A DNA stretch of 64,000 nucleotides from Combretum micranthum (GCA_024138025.1 JAMXBD010003377.1:59563-123562), one strand, 5' to 3'. Numbered from the stretch's first letter, positions 49,450-62,777 are shown. Program-made: numbers and translations. The notes: generated by a model not told the origin, from the sequence alone.

Positions 49450-50340
49450 AAATAATGATAATATTTTTAATATTCAATTATAAAAATACTATCAAAATAA
49501 AAATAATCATGATTTTAAATAACTTGAGCTCGTATATTTGATAAAATTATACTAATCTTATTTTTTCAATAAACGAGTTTGACCAGAAATTTAAAAAATT
49601 AATAAGATATAAAAATATAAAAATAAAAAGCAATGCAAAAATCCAAAAAAGTAAAAAAAAAAAAAATTTTTTACTATTTTTCATATCAATAGAAAATATT
49701 TATTATCTATTCATTACATTTAATATGTTATTGATAACAACGCATTACATAAATATAACTTAAAAAAAAAAATATATATATATATATATTTGCTTTACAT
49801 AGAGTACCATGAAAAAAATAAGAATATCACTTTTAAATAATGTGAAACTTTTTTTTCTTTTAAAAGAAGATTGCTTTCTATACATTGTAAATATATCTTA
49901 CTTTAGTTGATATGTTAAAAAATTGTGGAACTCAAATGGAATAAACTTGTGTATAGAGTAATCCTCTTTTAGAGATTATGAAAGGGGAAAAAAAACTTAT
50001 ATTGTTTAAAAGTAGGATTATTGTACTCTACATAACTAAATATACATTTTTTAAGTTATATTTATTTAGTGCATTGCTATCAATAACACATTAAATGTTA
50101 TCAATACATAATAACTAATTTTTATTCACATGAAAAATAGTATAATCATTTAATATTTTATTTACTATTTTATATGATTGCATTATTTTTTTATATTTTA
50201 TATATTATTAATTCTTTTATTCCTGACCAAACTCATCAAATTTATTCACTAACGAAAGGGATGAGTTTAAATTGCCAAGAATTGAGATTATTTTCATCTT
50301 AATAGCATTTTTATAATTAAATATTAAAACATTATTTTTT
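49450..50340. mobile_element. Foldback element with long inverted arms (MULE-like MITE?)
   Basis: The left arm (about 49450-49870) pairs with the right arm (about 49985-50340) in reverse complement. A clear block is 49726-49767 (TGTTATTGATAACAACGCAT...) against 50088-50047 reversed. Outer blocks (TTTAATTATAAAAATGCTAT-like) and inner blocks (TAGAGTAC; CTTTTAAA) pair in the same order. Arms are about 350-420 bp and leave a loop of about 115 bp. There is no coding capacity. Long arms suggest a Mutator-type MITE, but I could not define a 9-bp target duplication. Confidence 0.65.
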
Positions 50341-52501
50341 TTCCTTCTTCCCATCGTTTAACATGTTTAATGAATATATTAGCTTCGAAAAAATTGATCG
50401 TACAATAAAAAAAAAGCAACCATATTAAAATATGTAAATCCTGATGGTAAAAGGAAAATGTATAAAAATTATATCTTTTTTTTTATTTTTTTATCTTTTA
50501 TTTATTTATTTATTTTTATTTTTATTTTTTTGCTTTTAGGAGTAGACATCTTCCATGGAACCCAACCAAAACTACGAAATCAAATTTCAAGTATCAAGTT
50601 TAATGATGAAGTTATAAATAGGCAAATTTATATAGGCCTAGAATATAAAAGGAGCAAATAAATAGTATTGGAAAAACCACTAACCTAAGGATATTAAAAA
50701 TCAATGCCAACATTTCTAGTTTCCATACTATGGATTTGATAATGTATTGCTCTGTGAATTAGTTTCCATCCAATCCTTGTTCAGCATAGAAAAATCGGCT
50801 AAAACACCCGACCTTTCAGGTAGGGAAGGATGAGAGTATCGCTGCTCAATGTAGGGTTCTACCGTTCCCTGCATATGATGGATTTTCCATTTTTCTCTTT
50901 TTTTTTTTTTTTTCCTCTCTCTTCCACATCTTACACTATGGTTGGCAAATTTATAAAATATAGAAAAATATGGAAATGAGTAGAAATAAAAGAGCGAAAA
51001 AGAAAATGAGTGCAAATGAAAATGTGTGAATTGTGAAATGATTATTTGTATTTGGTAATTTATGAAGGAAGTGGGAGGAAAAGAAGGGAAAAGAAGTTAG
51101 TAATTGATAAAATTATCTTTTGATCTAATTTTAGCATTTTAATTATCAGGGAGAAGAAAATAATTTCATGTTATTGTTTATAATTTCCACAACTTTCTCC
51201 TCAATTTCGGAGAGAAAAGAAGATACCACATTTTCCGCCATTGTCATCTCATTTTTGCCATTTTTCGTTCCATTTCTACTATATTCAAAAACTACTTATC
51301 TATCATCTTCTTTCCGCTTCCACTACTTTACTACAACTTCTGCGACTTTCCACCACACCCAAACATAACGTTAATCTAGGTTTTTTGGTGCAGAAATATA
51401 CCTTGAAGAGATTTTATGCAATGTTTTAGATACGTAAACTAAAGTTTATACAGCACATAAAATGCAATTACAATATATGCAAGCAAGATTACGAGACGGA
51501 AGTTTCTCGTTTTACGTATGACTGCCAAAGGATTTGCTTATTAGCCCCTCATATTAATATAATTTTCAAGACTCAAATTCTTAGTGGACGTTGGGCACAA
51601 TGACCAGTATATGGGAATGTGATTCAAAGCTTTTAATTCTATGAAGTTTTAATATATGTTTTATATATACCGTTGTTAGCTACCAAATAAAATCAAGTTA
51701 TTATAAAGGAAAATCTCCTTGGATGTCCATGACATCTATAGAAATATAACCAATTTTAAAAAGCACTAGTTTTTTTTTTTTATTTATTCCAATAAATAAT
51801 ATTATACACATTAGGCTCATCAGCTTAGAATCCTCGATCGAAATGTCAAAATAATAATAAAATACCTTATGTGCCTCACAAATTAAAACACATCGTTTTG
51901 AGATGACAATTCTCCTTTCAATAACAAAATATATTTAAATTTATAATAAAATCAGGTTGACAATTCGATTCATGTTGCTGGGGATTTGTCCTGCCCAGCA
52001 TGATTGATATCAGGTTTCTTAAGGCGGATTCTTTCTATATAAATGATCTGTGGATGAAGCAGCATAGGTCTTACATTTATCTGATAATACGGATATCATT
52101 TTTCTTTTAATGTATAAGCATTATCTAAAATTTACATTTTGTAAAATATATGGATATAGAATAGACGCTATAAAATAATGAAAATTTTTATAATATTTTA
52201 GATAAACTTCCTTATAACCTATCATTTTCCATAGATTTGTTACTAACTCATTCATTAGCCTAGTAATTTCTAACAATTTAATAACATATTTTTCGAACAC
52301 ATGTTTCTCATAAGATAATATATCAAGAACTTGATTATAAAACTCCAAATAACTTATTACAAAATGCAATCACCACTTGCAATCTATGAAAGCATTTAGA
52401 ACCACTTGTTTAACATAAATAACAACAATAAATCCATTTCAATAATATTTTCACTAATACAAGATATTGGTCTCTGTAAAACAATTGAAAAAAAAGAGGT
52501 C
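50341..52501. other. Intergenic sequence without recognised genes
   Basis: It is AT-rich. At about 51010-51370 purine-rich sequence on the left is followed by pyrimidine-rich sequence on the right, which may be a weak MITE. Short frames here have no family signal. Confidence 0.4.
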
Positions 52502-52520
52502 TTTTTTATTTTTTTTTTTT
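52502..52520 (-). other. Poly(A) tail of the LINE
   Basis: A T-rich run interrupted by one A on the plus strand reads as an A tail on the LINE strand, directly after CCTTTGAC. It marks the 3' end of the LINE. Confidence 0.6.
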
Positions 52521-52729
52521 GTCAAAGGACAAATTATATTATAATTAAAGATTTTATAGTACATGAGGTAATTCCTCCCGCACATGGGTCACAATTGAGT
52601 AACAAGCCTCTTTTTCTAAGGTCGACACATGGGGGGATGAAAGCACAAAAAAAATTCATTCCTTAGTATGCATCTTCAATTTGGTATGTACTATAATCCA
52701 ATTAAGTGCTTTATTAGCATGTCATTTAG

Positions 52730-53008
52730 CTAAGTTAAAATAAACATTTCTAAAACAAGGCAGTAAAGCTTTGAGAGCCTGAATGTGTACATGTAATCGC
52801 CATGGAGGTTCAGAAGATGAACCAATGGCATTGGTACTATTGAACCATTCAGTTCAAACAAAACACCTAGCCACTTCATCCTTCTTGCATATTTGACGGC
52901 TACTTGGATAGCAATTGCTTCAGCTTCCTTAGGAGAACTGGCAGTACACTCACTGACTCCTCCACCACAGACAAACCTCTTCTCACCTCTTTCAAAAAGC
53001 AATTGCAC
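52730..53008 (-). pseudogene. RNase H-like (RVT_3-type) domain of the LINE
   Basis: The 92-codon frame contains CTASSPKEAEAIAIQVAVKY, typical of the reverse-transcriptase-linked RNase H domain of plant LINEs (A-S-x-x-E-A-E-A-x-A-I). The C-terminal half is scrambled after LFELNGS, where the family has an ES/EtD catalytic motif, so the catalytic Asp is lost. Upstream decay breaks the frame. Confidence 0.7.
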
Positions 53009-53690
53009 AACCTTAATACATGGGTCGAGAAAGGCATATGAGTTTCACTTGATATACTGAATAAGATGAGCTCTCCAATGCATATCCTAATGGGTGCCTG
53101 CACAAGGTAAATGGGCATGATCATTGCCTCCACCTACAACAAATTGAGAGGAGTGATAATTGCAACGATGGCCATCTACTACTTCTCCATCAAGCTATTG
53201 ATTGTTGAAATCAGGTGTATCTAAATGAGGGTGACTACCTGCATTCAAGAGCGGAATAGACTAACTTGTCCATTGGTCACTTGGACCTGTCAAACCAAGA
53301 TCCAACCTTAAAACACACTTTGCTATAGCACATTACCGGGGGTGAGAAGAATCTAAAATAGGTTGCTGCATGTTTTATGAATGATTACAATCAAATTGGA
53401 AATGGAGCGAATCTCTTAAATGACGCTTTACAGGGTTGACTTTTGATACCAGCAAATTAACTTTTTTGCTAGAGCTCTCAGTTATGTAATAATCACAACT
53501 GGTTATATTCAAGTTTTATTATTAAAAACTGTGTTGCACTTACCATTCCATACATTCTACAACAAGGTACATTTTAGCAAATAGAAATAATGATTCCCAT
53601 TTGTTTAAACCAGTCTTTTCGATACAATCCTTCAACCATACATATAAGCTTGTTTAACCGGCTAGCGTTTATCCTCAGTCCTATAACAGC

Positions 53691-53780
53691 AACCAAACCC
53701 CCTTGGTCCATTCACAACATAGGGTAATTTGCTCAATAGTCTCCTCTAAGATGCAAAAACTACAATAGCACATATTTGCC
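53691..53780 (-). pseudogene. zf-RVT zinc-binding domain of the LINE
   Basis: In one minus-strand frame the sequence reads C-x-C-x2-C-x2-EETIEQITLCCEWTKGVW. This matches the C-x2-C...EE-x2-H-x3-C-x-W-x3-VW pattern of plant LINE ORF2, with the His replaced by Gln. Confidence 0.6.
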
Positions 53781-54229
53781 ATGTTTCAAAAAGTTGCCTT
53801 GAATGGGAAGCATTATTAAGTGTTCTCAAAGTAAAATTTTTTAACTTTGACAGGATGGACAATGTCACACCAAATGCCATACTTCTTTGCTAACTTAATT
53901 AGAAAAGGAAGTGTACCAGCCAAATCTAGGACAAAGCATCCAATAAAATTATAGGTTGAGCAAAGAGAGCAAGTATCTAATTTTTATGAAGCTAAATGAG
54001 ACAGTCGACTAATTTTGCTTTAGACAACGCAATTCAACAAATGGTATTATAGCCCCTTCAAAACAGCTATGTAAGGAATGGGCACACCAATAGCACAACA
54101 CAACATCACACAAGTTAGAAACCAACCAATTTGATGAGGTGTAAATAGTGGTGAACAGGTATCTAGAGAAATGAGAAAGAAACTAGTCTATTACTGTTGG
54201 GTGATCTGAAAATGCTTTCTAAAAGGAAA

Positions 54230-55400
54230 CAAGCCAACTTGAAGAAGTCACTAACTAGGCGGGTTTTTGGCCAAATTTTTTCGTTTAGGACCTCAAACGA
54301 CTATTTTAAGTATTTTGACAAGCTTTGTTTTACTTATAACTTTTTATAGGAGTATCGGTTTTGTACGTCGTTTATGACATTTTACTTGTCTTTATGTATG
54401 CTTTGTTTTAAGACTTTTTATATTTTTTTAGCAATTTCGGTTCTATCTTTTTCGTAGCTTTTAAGCTAGTCTATAAATTGTATATCCTATGGCACAAAAC
54501 AGTCACTTACCATATTTTCAGTAAAAGTTTCGAAGTCATCATTGCTCTCTTTTCAAAATTTCAAATTCTTCCATAGAGTTTCGAATTTTCATGCCAACAA
54601 CCTAAGAATTCTCAAAATCAATAGGTATTTTAGATACAAGCTGAGTGTTCGTACGCGAATCAATGTCTTCTAATAAATCCCTAATTAACCTACTGTGTCA
54701 AAATCTCTACGAGCTACATTACTCATGAACACTAGAAGATTGATCTCTATGCTTAGTATCCACTTATCTACTATTGTTCTTATAGATCTACCATTCCCGA
54801 TCTGCCATAGGAGTACATAGATCCTTACCATGCAGTATGCTTATCCATCCCATGAATTCTTAGAGTCTTTAGATGCTTGCAAAAAAGGAGAATAAGGAAA
54901 CCATATATACCAATGAGTACCCACACCTAAAAGGCATATGGAATCTGAACTATTCTTCATGCCAACATGGATAGTAGCGTTGAATTAAAGTTAAATAGAT
55001 CTTTAAAACTAAGGTCTCCTTTTTATTTGAAAAGTGCTAATGGATTTTCTCTCCTGTTCTGTTTGACCCTATTGTTAATGTCAAATCATTGAATTAACCT
55101 CTTTGCACCACTTATTAAGGTTACGTAAAAAAAAAAAAAGATCAAACCAAAACTTTGGTATTTTTTTTTTATCTTTTCAAAACAGTTTCGTTAGTGGATT
55201 GTATTCAGTTTGCTATTCCATCTGCAACTTTGAACAGAACCAAACCGTTTTACATATTTAAAAAAAAAAAAAACTCAAACATATTCTTTTTAATTATTGT
55301 ATTTAAAATTGATTTAATTATATCTTTTAATTTTTTATTTAGATATGTATCTTTCATAAGAATGTAATTAGATTTTCTCTGTTATATACTGATTGATGTG
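54230..55400. other. Unassigned insertion within the LINE span
   Basis: Plant L1 ORF2 usually has well under 1 kb between the RT thumb and the zinc-binding domain; here the gap is about 2.2 kb. This stretch contains no LINE words. It has features of an LTR (CTATAAATTG near 54472), A/T runs near 55128 and 55260, and no edges I can prove. Confidence 0.35.
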
Positions 55401-55984
55401 GTGTGTTTACAAATAAGCTAATTTTCAAGTTTCAACCTCTAGTATATTAAATGTTTTTTTTCTTTGTCTCAATAATTAATTCACTTCTATTACTTAAGTA
55501 CTTATTGATTTATGTGTTTGATAATGTATTGATTAGAAGCACAATGAGTTGAAAATTGTGCCTCATATTAGGACAACATATTTTAATTTTATTCAGTTTA
55601 GTATATCATTCTAGTTCAAGATGATTCGAGAAAATGGAGCTAGCATATGATTATAGTTCTTCTATGATGGATGAAATATTTCCCCATTATAAGTTTTACA
55701 CATTAATTATTTAAGTAAATAATTAATTTCAAATATTTTTTTTGTATTTTCAATTGTGATAAATTACAAGTAACTGACACATCTCAATAAAATATATTTC
55801 TATTTTAAGAATAAAAGAAAGGCTTAAACCGCGAAATTGAAACTGTACCAAGTCGCTTTTTTTTTTTTTTTTTTTTTGCCTTTAAAGTTTGAAAAAATTA
55901 TGAACAAAACTATATGGTTAACTTTAAATTAAAATAAAAAAATCAAATCGTAATATATGATTCAATTCAATTCAAAAAGCGAAT

Positions 55985-56308
55985 TGGACCGAACTACATT
56001 GCATCTACCTCTACCACTAACCAGGAAACTTTAGGTAACTCATATAATCGATCAAAATTACCCATGCCATGGATTTGATGAGTATTTCCTTTGCTACACT
56101 AGATAACCAACTTCTCTTCCACCTTTTTCCTACTTAAAATGTATATTGTCTTTAACAAATCTTAGAGCCTTTAATTTACTTCTTCTCTACGTCGTTGGTA
56201 ACCTAAGATATTTACTTGGAATTTCTATGGATGGTATACCAAACAACACACAAATCTCATCTATCTTCATTAGTTGGGTATCCATGCTAAAGAAACCGCT
56301 TTAATACT
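55985..56308 (-). pseudogene. RT thumb region of the LINE
   Basis: Read in shifting frames on the minus strand: FFS, then EICVLFGIPSIEIPSKYLRLP, RRSKLKALRFVKDNI and KEILIKSMAW. These match the L1 RT thumb (LG-x-P...KYLGLP...GRSK...KEVLIKSV). Two or more frameshifts and stops are present. It begins directly at the solo LTR's target duplication. Confidence 0.7.
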
Positions 56309-56313
56309 CCGGT

Positions 56314-58420
56314 TGTAACGCCCTGACCTGTTGGCAATTATAATCCACCATGTGTCCTCTCTTAACTAGGACACACAAAGGTTATAACATTCTAAAACCA
56401 CAATTTAAAACACATAAAATATAATCTTCATAACTCTCTCAGAGGATACAGCAGAAAGTTCAAATCTTGTAAAACCTATAAATAACAATCTTTTCAAATA
56501 TCATGTTGATCCAAAAAATGTTGGCGAAACCAAATCCAACAAATCCAAAATACATAAAATTTCAAAAATCCTTTGTAACATATAAATTCTTAACATAGTT
56601 CCAAATATTGTAAATGATCTCAAAATTCTTCTCATATAAATCTATATCTGAATCTATTCCTCAGCAGGTAATCTAGACCGCTATCATCATCCCCATTATC
56701 TATGTACATATCATAACCAGATAAATCAAATACTACATCCTCATCACCTGTACCTGAAAAATGAAAGGAATGAGCAAAATCGCCCAGTACGCCAATCCAC
56801 AAAACAAATGCATATGCACACGCAACATATATATCAAATGCAACTTAATCTAATGCAAACAACCAGATTATTATCTTTATTAAGCCAGCAAATCAACATA
56901 ATTCAAAACTACTGTACATTAGTCTCGAACCTGAAGTAACTTAGACCCCATGAGAAAATCAACCAACTCTTTGAAAATAGGTAATTATATACATATATTG
57001 GTGAATGGGTACTCTCCAAACACCCATGGCCATACTGTCAAATCACCTAAATCAACCGGAATCATCTCCAAGTGCAACTCCACTAGGGACAACGACATAC
57101 AAAGATCATCAGGATGCCTCACCAGTATCACTATCTGTCGGGTTTTTACTAGGCAAAGCCAAAGACATCCAGAAAAACAAATTAAAGCAAATAGAATTAA
57201 GTTCATTTATATATCTGTTCCTACAGACAATAATCAGAAAAGTAAATCTGCAAGCAAATACAGCAAACAAGAAAAGGTCGTACATTTTCAATTTTAGGAA
57301 GATTCTCCAAATCCAAAATCCCGTACGAACAACAATAGAAAATCTCCAAATCTCCTTTTATGGAAACTACAACAACAACTTCTTCTTCTTCTATCAAACT
57401 CCTCAAAATCCCAAAAGAATATATCTTTCTCCAAAATCCTAATATGGAAATCCACATAAACAGACAAATTTCTCTATAAAACCAAACTTTTATAGAATCT
57501 TTGATTTATAGGATAAGAACTTACCTTTAATTATTTCTGAAACCCAAACCTTAGGTTTTCTTCAATTATCATTAGATAAAAACTCCAAAAAGAACAACTT
57601 CCTCCAAAAACCTAGATTTGACAAATTAATAAGAACAATATGATTCGTCGAAAATAATCTTTTCATTTCAAATCTACGATAAAGAAGATGTAACTTACTT
57701 TATTCAAATCTTACTCCTTAATCGATTCCTCGAAGAATAGATCATAATTGAAAACTAAGGTTTCTCCAAAGAACTCCTTCAAAAACACAAAAATCTATGA
57801 GAAAGATATTGTTTCCATATAAATCTGCACGAATCTTGATTAGATTGACTCACCTGGATCAAAGATCTTGTTTTCCTTTAGATTTCCCTCTCAAGCGCTC
57901 TCAAAACCCTAACAGACACTCTCTGGTCGAAAAGAAAGGAAGAACTTATGAGAAATACGAACCTTAAAATTCTATTTATAATAAACATTTCGGGTAGGAA
58001 AGCTGGCACCTACATCGGCGGCCTTTCCTTCAATGCCGACTGCCTTTATGTAGGCTTTCACCAATCTTCACAAAAAGTCCGAGAGCTTTACACCGGCAGC
58101 TTTCACATATGGGCCGGTGACCTAGAGACCAATTTTCCTTTATCAAAAGCTACTCTTCAAACATCTCTAGATCATAGACAAAACCATCAATTTAATACTA
58201 AGGTGGACCATAAAACCCCATTATTTTTCAACATATGACAACTTTTGCCCTTTATCATAATTCATTGAAGATTTACTATCTTTAAGGATTTGTTGACTAT
58301 CATCAATGTGAGGGATGATTATTATATATCTCATTTATTAGGATGACCAAAATTTTCCTTTCCTTAATTAACAAATGACATTCCTTTGCCCTTCTTTATA
58401 AAATATTTCTGTATATTACA
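56314..58420 (-). mobile_element. Solo gypsy-type LTR with near-perfect 5-bp duplication
   Basis: It starts TGTAACGCCCTGACC and ends TGTATATTACA on the plus strand. The flanks are CCGGT (56309-56313) and CCAGT (58421-58425), 4 of 5 matching. It is 2107 bp. The GGTCAGGGCGTTACA end, read on the minus strand, is common in plant gypsy LTRs. GC-richer stretches near 58000-58130 contrast with AT-rich sequence elsewhere in it. Open frames inside (e.g. 57005-57442) are not genes. Confidence 0.78.
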
Positions 58421-58431
58421 CCAGTACTTTG

Positions 58432-60270
58432 CAGGGACAGGCATAGGACTATTATGTTTGGTGTTGTGGGGGGGGGGGGGCAGGTCTTTCATCTCATAAG
58501 TTGAAATTTAATTTATCTATAAAATGTTCGTTTTTCTTGTAAATTAGTACTATTTCATTCATCATAAGTTCAATGAAGTAAAACATATAATACTATGAAT
58601 AATATTTCTTTAAATTACTATAATATAATATAAAAGATCATTTTCAATGAGTGCTTGGATATTCACTAAAATGCCACATACATGTAAAGACTATTTTTAA
58701 TTATGTACTATTTTATGACGGTTATCTATATTTAAAAGATAGAATTTTCCTTATAAGATATTTCTTTTTTTGAAAATGGAAAAATATAGTAAGTAATATC
58801 ATAAAATACTGTGTACAAGTAAAAAAACTCACCAAAGGACTTCTAAATATAAACATACATATATATATGTATGTATAAATTAATCTCTTAACTAGCTATT
58901 TTCAGAAATTGCTTTATATATATTATATATATATACACATTTATGATTAGTAACATATAAAATCATATTAGTTATGATAAGTAAACCTAATAAATTTATC
59001 AAAATACTAACTAATAAAACACTACAATTAATCTATAGATTAAGAAAAATTAATTAGAAAAAATTAAAAGGATCCAAATCTATTAATAATTAGTGCATGT
59101 TACCTAAGTTTTTCAGAATCCTTATGGGTAGTGTACTTATATGCTATCCATTGTTAGGCTTATGTAGCTTATGTAAATTATTGCAAGTTTTTATTGATGT
59201 AAAATGAGAAATAAAATAGTAGTTGGGGCTCTTAGTTCAAGCTATTAATAACATTTTTTTTAAACGAGTCTAAGTAACTTTGAGAGGGTAGACTGGTAAT
59301 TCTATTTCGCCATCTTCAATGATTATTACCATAAATTATATTTTTATCCTATAAACATATATTATTTATATATATATAAAAACTATATTTTATATAAACA
59401 TTATGTCAATTACATTCTAGGCATGATTCAAATAAAGGAATGTATATATCAATTTACTACTCGTTCAGTTCTATTCAATTCATACAATTCCAACCCATTT
59501 CATTACAAACAATTTTTATATAAAAAAATTTGAGACAACAAATTGAGATTTAACAAGATACTACCCCAATTATTCAAACTTAATCCATAATATCATGTGT
59601 AAAAAAATTGCGAGTAAATGACCATACGAATAAAATAAATAGATAGATTATCAAGTGTTGCTTTTTGAAGAAAGATGTAGGAAGTTATGAAAACCTTTAA
59701 GTTATTTGTTTTATATATGTGGAAGGATCAGATAAAACTTATAGATTTCCTAAATACTCCATTACGTTAATTTTTTAGGTTATTGTTAGGAATATATACA
59801 TTTAAAGATTTTTCATTCGACTTTTGGTTTGAATTAATTTATCCATTCAAACTAATAATAAATTCTTAATTTGGGAAGTTCTTCAAATTGCATCATAATT
59901 TTAAAAGAAAATTCTCAATTCGATTTTATTAGTTCATACTTTATTTCTATATCAACATGTTGTATAAATACAAGTATTTTTATGAAGGAAGAATTAGAAT
60001 TTGGCTGATATTATATTACTATAAGACAAAACCATTCGTATACAAATGCAAGTACAACATCATAGGTATTAGATAGGACCACACAATGACAAAAAATGAA
60101 AGCACCACTGCTCGAACTTAGGACTTACAGAAACAAAAAGTTCTCTTGACTACTACATCATCAAATGTCATATGGTTATATTATTCCAATTATAAAATAT
60201 CATTTATCTTCTCTCAAAATATACACATCCCAAGGGGGCACCCTTTGGCCCCCTCGTAGATCCATCCCTG
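58432..60270. mobile_element. hAT element, non-autonomous, with 8-bp target duplication
   Basis: The ends are CAGGGACAGG at 58432 and, inward from 60270, CAGGGATGGA. The flanks are GTACTTTG (58424-58431) and GTGCTTTG (60271-60278), 7 of 8 matching. A G-run of 14 near 58470-58483 and GGGGGCACCCTTTGGCCCCC near the right end are typical of this hAT group. It is 1839 bp with no transposase frame. It inserted into LINE sequence directly next to the solo LTR. Confidence 0.8.
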
Positions 60271-60278
60271 GTGCTTTG

Positions 60279-60760
60279 CATTATTTTTGTATAATTCCTT
60301 TTAGAACCTAAATATTAAGGGAGTCAACATCAACAAAGAAAAAAGAATCATTGGCAAATAACAAATGTGAAATGATAGGACATACTCTTCTAATTCTCAT
60401 TTCACTAAGTGAACTTTCACTGACCACCCATTCTCAGTTTCATGAGAGAACATACTAAGATGAAAAGGTAAGGCAACAGTGGATTGCCTTATGTAAAACC
60501 TTAAGTGGACAGAACCTAGCCTATAATTTTTCACTTAACTAACACTCTACAAGACACTAGGTAACACAAGCAATTGCCTCATTTATCCAATTGTCACAAA
60601 AAAACAAGCTTTACCATGGTCACCCATGAGAAACCCCATTCTACTTTATCATAAACTTTTTTCATGCCAAGCTTTAGGCCATAATAGGTCTTTTGAGAAA
60701 ATTGCTTTGTTCTTACAAAGTGAAAAGCTTCATAGGCTGTTATAATATCATCATGAATTA
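60279..60760 (-). pseudogene. RT palm of the LINE
   Basis: Minus-strand words in order: KKVYDKVEWGF near 60668-60636 (family KKAYDRVEW), a decayed GLRQGDPLSPYLF near 60505-60450 (seen as GNPLLPYLFIL), and ISHLLFANDSFFF near 60375-60337. In the last, the catalytic FADD has become FAND, an Asp-to-Asn loss of the second catalytic residue. Stops and frameshifts lie between. Confidence 0.75.
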
Positions 60761-61449
60761 TCTACCCTATACAAAAAAGCACCTTAAGGTTCTAGAATGA
60801 CACTGTCCAAAAAGGACTTAGATGATTGACCAAAAAGTGAGAAATGATTTTGAAAACAAAATTATATAAACTAAATGATCAAACATGACCAACCTCCTAT
60901 AGAGATGCAATCTTTGCGACAAATATGATTTCAATGATAAGAGGGAATAATATCTATGCATTTAATAGAAGATACCTGGGAACTTATTTGGACGTAGACT
61001 TTCACTGCGCTAAAATGAAAAGCATCATTCTTAATTTCTTCCTTAAACACTAATTTCCTCGAGTTTTCATTCATATCATCAGAAATCAAGGATGGAACTA
61101 AAACAAGCACATTAACCCAAGTGTACTTACATTAGTTTAGAATAGATCTATATAGAATCCTTGGAAAGTAACCATGATTTGATATTTCTAGTCCAACCAC
61201 TTATCATTTTCATCACTTAAGCAAAGTGTTTTTCTTTTTTAACAATGCATTAAGGTGGACTGGTGAAAGAATTTGGTGTATCGGTCCCTTTCATAGAACC
61301 AGCTAATCTCAAATCTTTAGTGTCAATATAGTTATTCTCTTTTCTATAACATGCTTAGCTTCTCTACAAGCTATCTTTCTACTGCTCTATCCAATTAAAA
61401 CCCCACCATCTCACTATGCACCATTATAGATTAAGGATAATGGTGTAGC

Positions 61450-61690
61450 TATGCCCAAGAGATAAAAAATTCATCAATTTCTTCTAACACCACCTTATTA
61501 TCTTCTCTCTCATTTAACCACGTGAATCACAGGCCTTGAAAGCTAAGATCATTTGAGTTTGCATTAAAGATCATGAAACCAAATCTCTCTATAATCCATG
61601 CACAAGAAGGATGACCCTTTTCCTTTTTGTGAGTAAAGAGAATATCATTGAAGACATTGATACAAATCCAAGGCTTTTATAGATAACCAA
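61450..61690 (-). pseudogene. Endonuclease (APE-type) end of the LINE
   Basis: The frame reads NDLSFQGL, a stop, then FTWLNERED...LEEIDEFF. It matches the G-x-P-FTW-x-N...LDR region near the C-terminal end of the L1 endonuclease, about 800 bp before the RT palm as expected. Confidence 0.65.
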
Positions 61691-62777
61691 TCTTTTCCAT
61701 TATTTTTCATATTACATGTTTGATAGTAGGATCAAAGTTAGTATAAATCCACCAAATGTGTTAAAAGAGAGATCCATCTTGATGGGAATCATGGTTCTTA
61801 TGGTCCGATTATTTGTGCTAAAGGTAGAGGACTGATGAACTTTCCACAACAGATCCTTATGAATGCACCCAATAAAGATGAATTAGAGTATTTACAAGGT
61901 TATAAGATACACTTTGCTAATGGATATGATCTAGTGTGTTCAAACTTGAAGGACTAACAAGATTTGAAGGAAAATTCATTAGTTTCAATAAACATGGCCA
62001 TGGCAATGATAATGTTAGAATTTGAGCAAGTGAATGAAGCCACGAGGGTCATATGGCCATGCTAAAGGTGGTGGTTGGAGATACAGCTACACCCAAGACC
62101 AAGTGAACGTTGTTTGCGAAGAATGAAGTCACGAGGGAGGACAACGCTTGTGACATGGTTGCACCTAGGATGGTGTCTAGACTACACAACCACTCTTCGG
62201 GTAGTTTTAAGGTTTGATTGTGAGATTATTGTGAGATTTTTTATGGCATGCTCCTTTGCACGCTCATATGGTTTAGAGTGACTTCATATTTGTTTTTAAA
62301 GCTTATTTTCAATTTCCTATTTTAATTGTTTTGGTTTTATTGTTCCAACAGAATCATTACATGACTTGTGAGAGTATATAAGGGTTGTTGGGGTAATATT
62401 AGAGATGTTAGCCAAATTTTGTCAATTTGATATCTTTTATGATACATTACTTCTTAAATGATATTGAGTTTGTTTCTTAAGATTATTCTTTGTTGTTTTC
62501 TTCAACCATGCATCATATGGTTGATTAGAACAATTAGTCTGTTTCTTTCTTTAATGCATAATATCCAAGGATAAACCATTCATATCTTTAATTTCCTATT
62601 TTATATAAATCTAAAACCCAAAAAGTATATTAAATCTTAATTTGCAATATAACACTAGATCCGTAAAATACATGGATTCTTCAATCTATATCATCTTAGG
62701 ATCAAAGCTTGAGGTTATGGATAGCAGTTTAAGGCTTTGGTGTTAGATTGCTTGCGCGGTAAGTTTATTTGCCTTAG
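61691..62777. other. Unassigned sequence between LINE and gypsy gag
   Basis: No domain recognised. It could hold the missing 5' part of the LINE on the minus strand or the leader of the gypsy element on the plus strand. A 68-codon frame at 62075-62281 has no support. Confidence 0.35.

Larger units (their letters stand above)
52502..61690 (-). mobile_element. L1-type LINE remnant opened by two nested insertions
   Basis: In minus-strand order: endonuclease part (61690-61450), RT palm (60760-60279), RT thumb (56308-55985), zinc-binding RT domain (53780-53691), RNase H-like domain (53008-52730), and a poly(A) tail read as T-rich sequence at 52502-52520 after TTTGAC. This is the order of plant L1 ORF2. 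A hAT element (58432-60270) and a solo LTR (56314-58420) lie next to each other between RT palm and thumb; removing them and the duplications brings the two RT parts into direct contact. Stops and frameshifts are many. The 54230-55980 part is not accounted for and may hold a further insertion. The 5' end is not found. Confidence 0.75.

Noticed and set aside
51010..51370. Possible MITE with purine-rich left and pyrimidine-rich right halves
   Set aside because: The suggested terminal repeats match weakly and no target duplication was found.
57005..57442. 145-codon frame and overlapping frames on both strands
   Set aside because: They lie fully inside the solo LTR at 56314-58420 and have no family match.
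52730..61690. Two independent LINE copies
   Set aside because: The RT thumb piece at 55985-56308 and the target duplications link the two clusters into one element.
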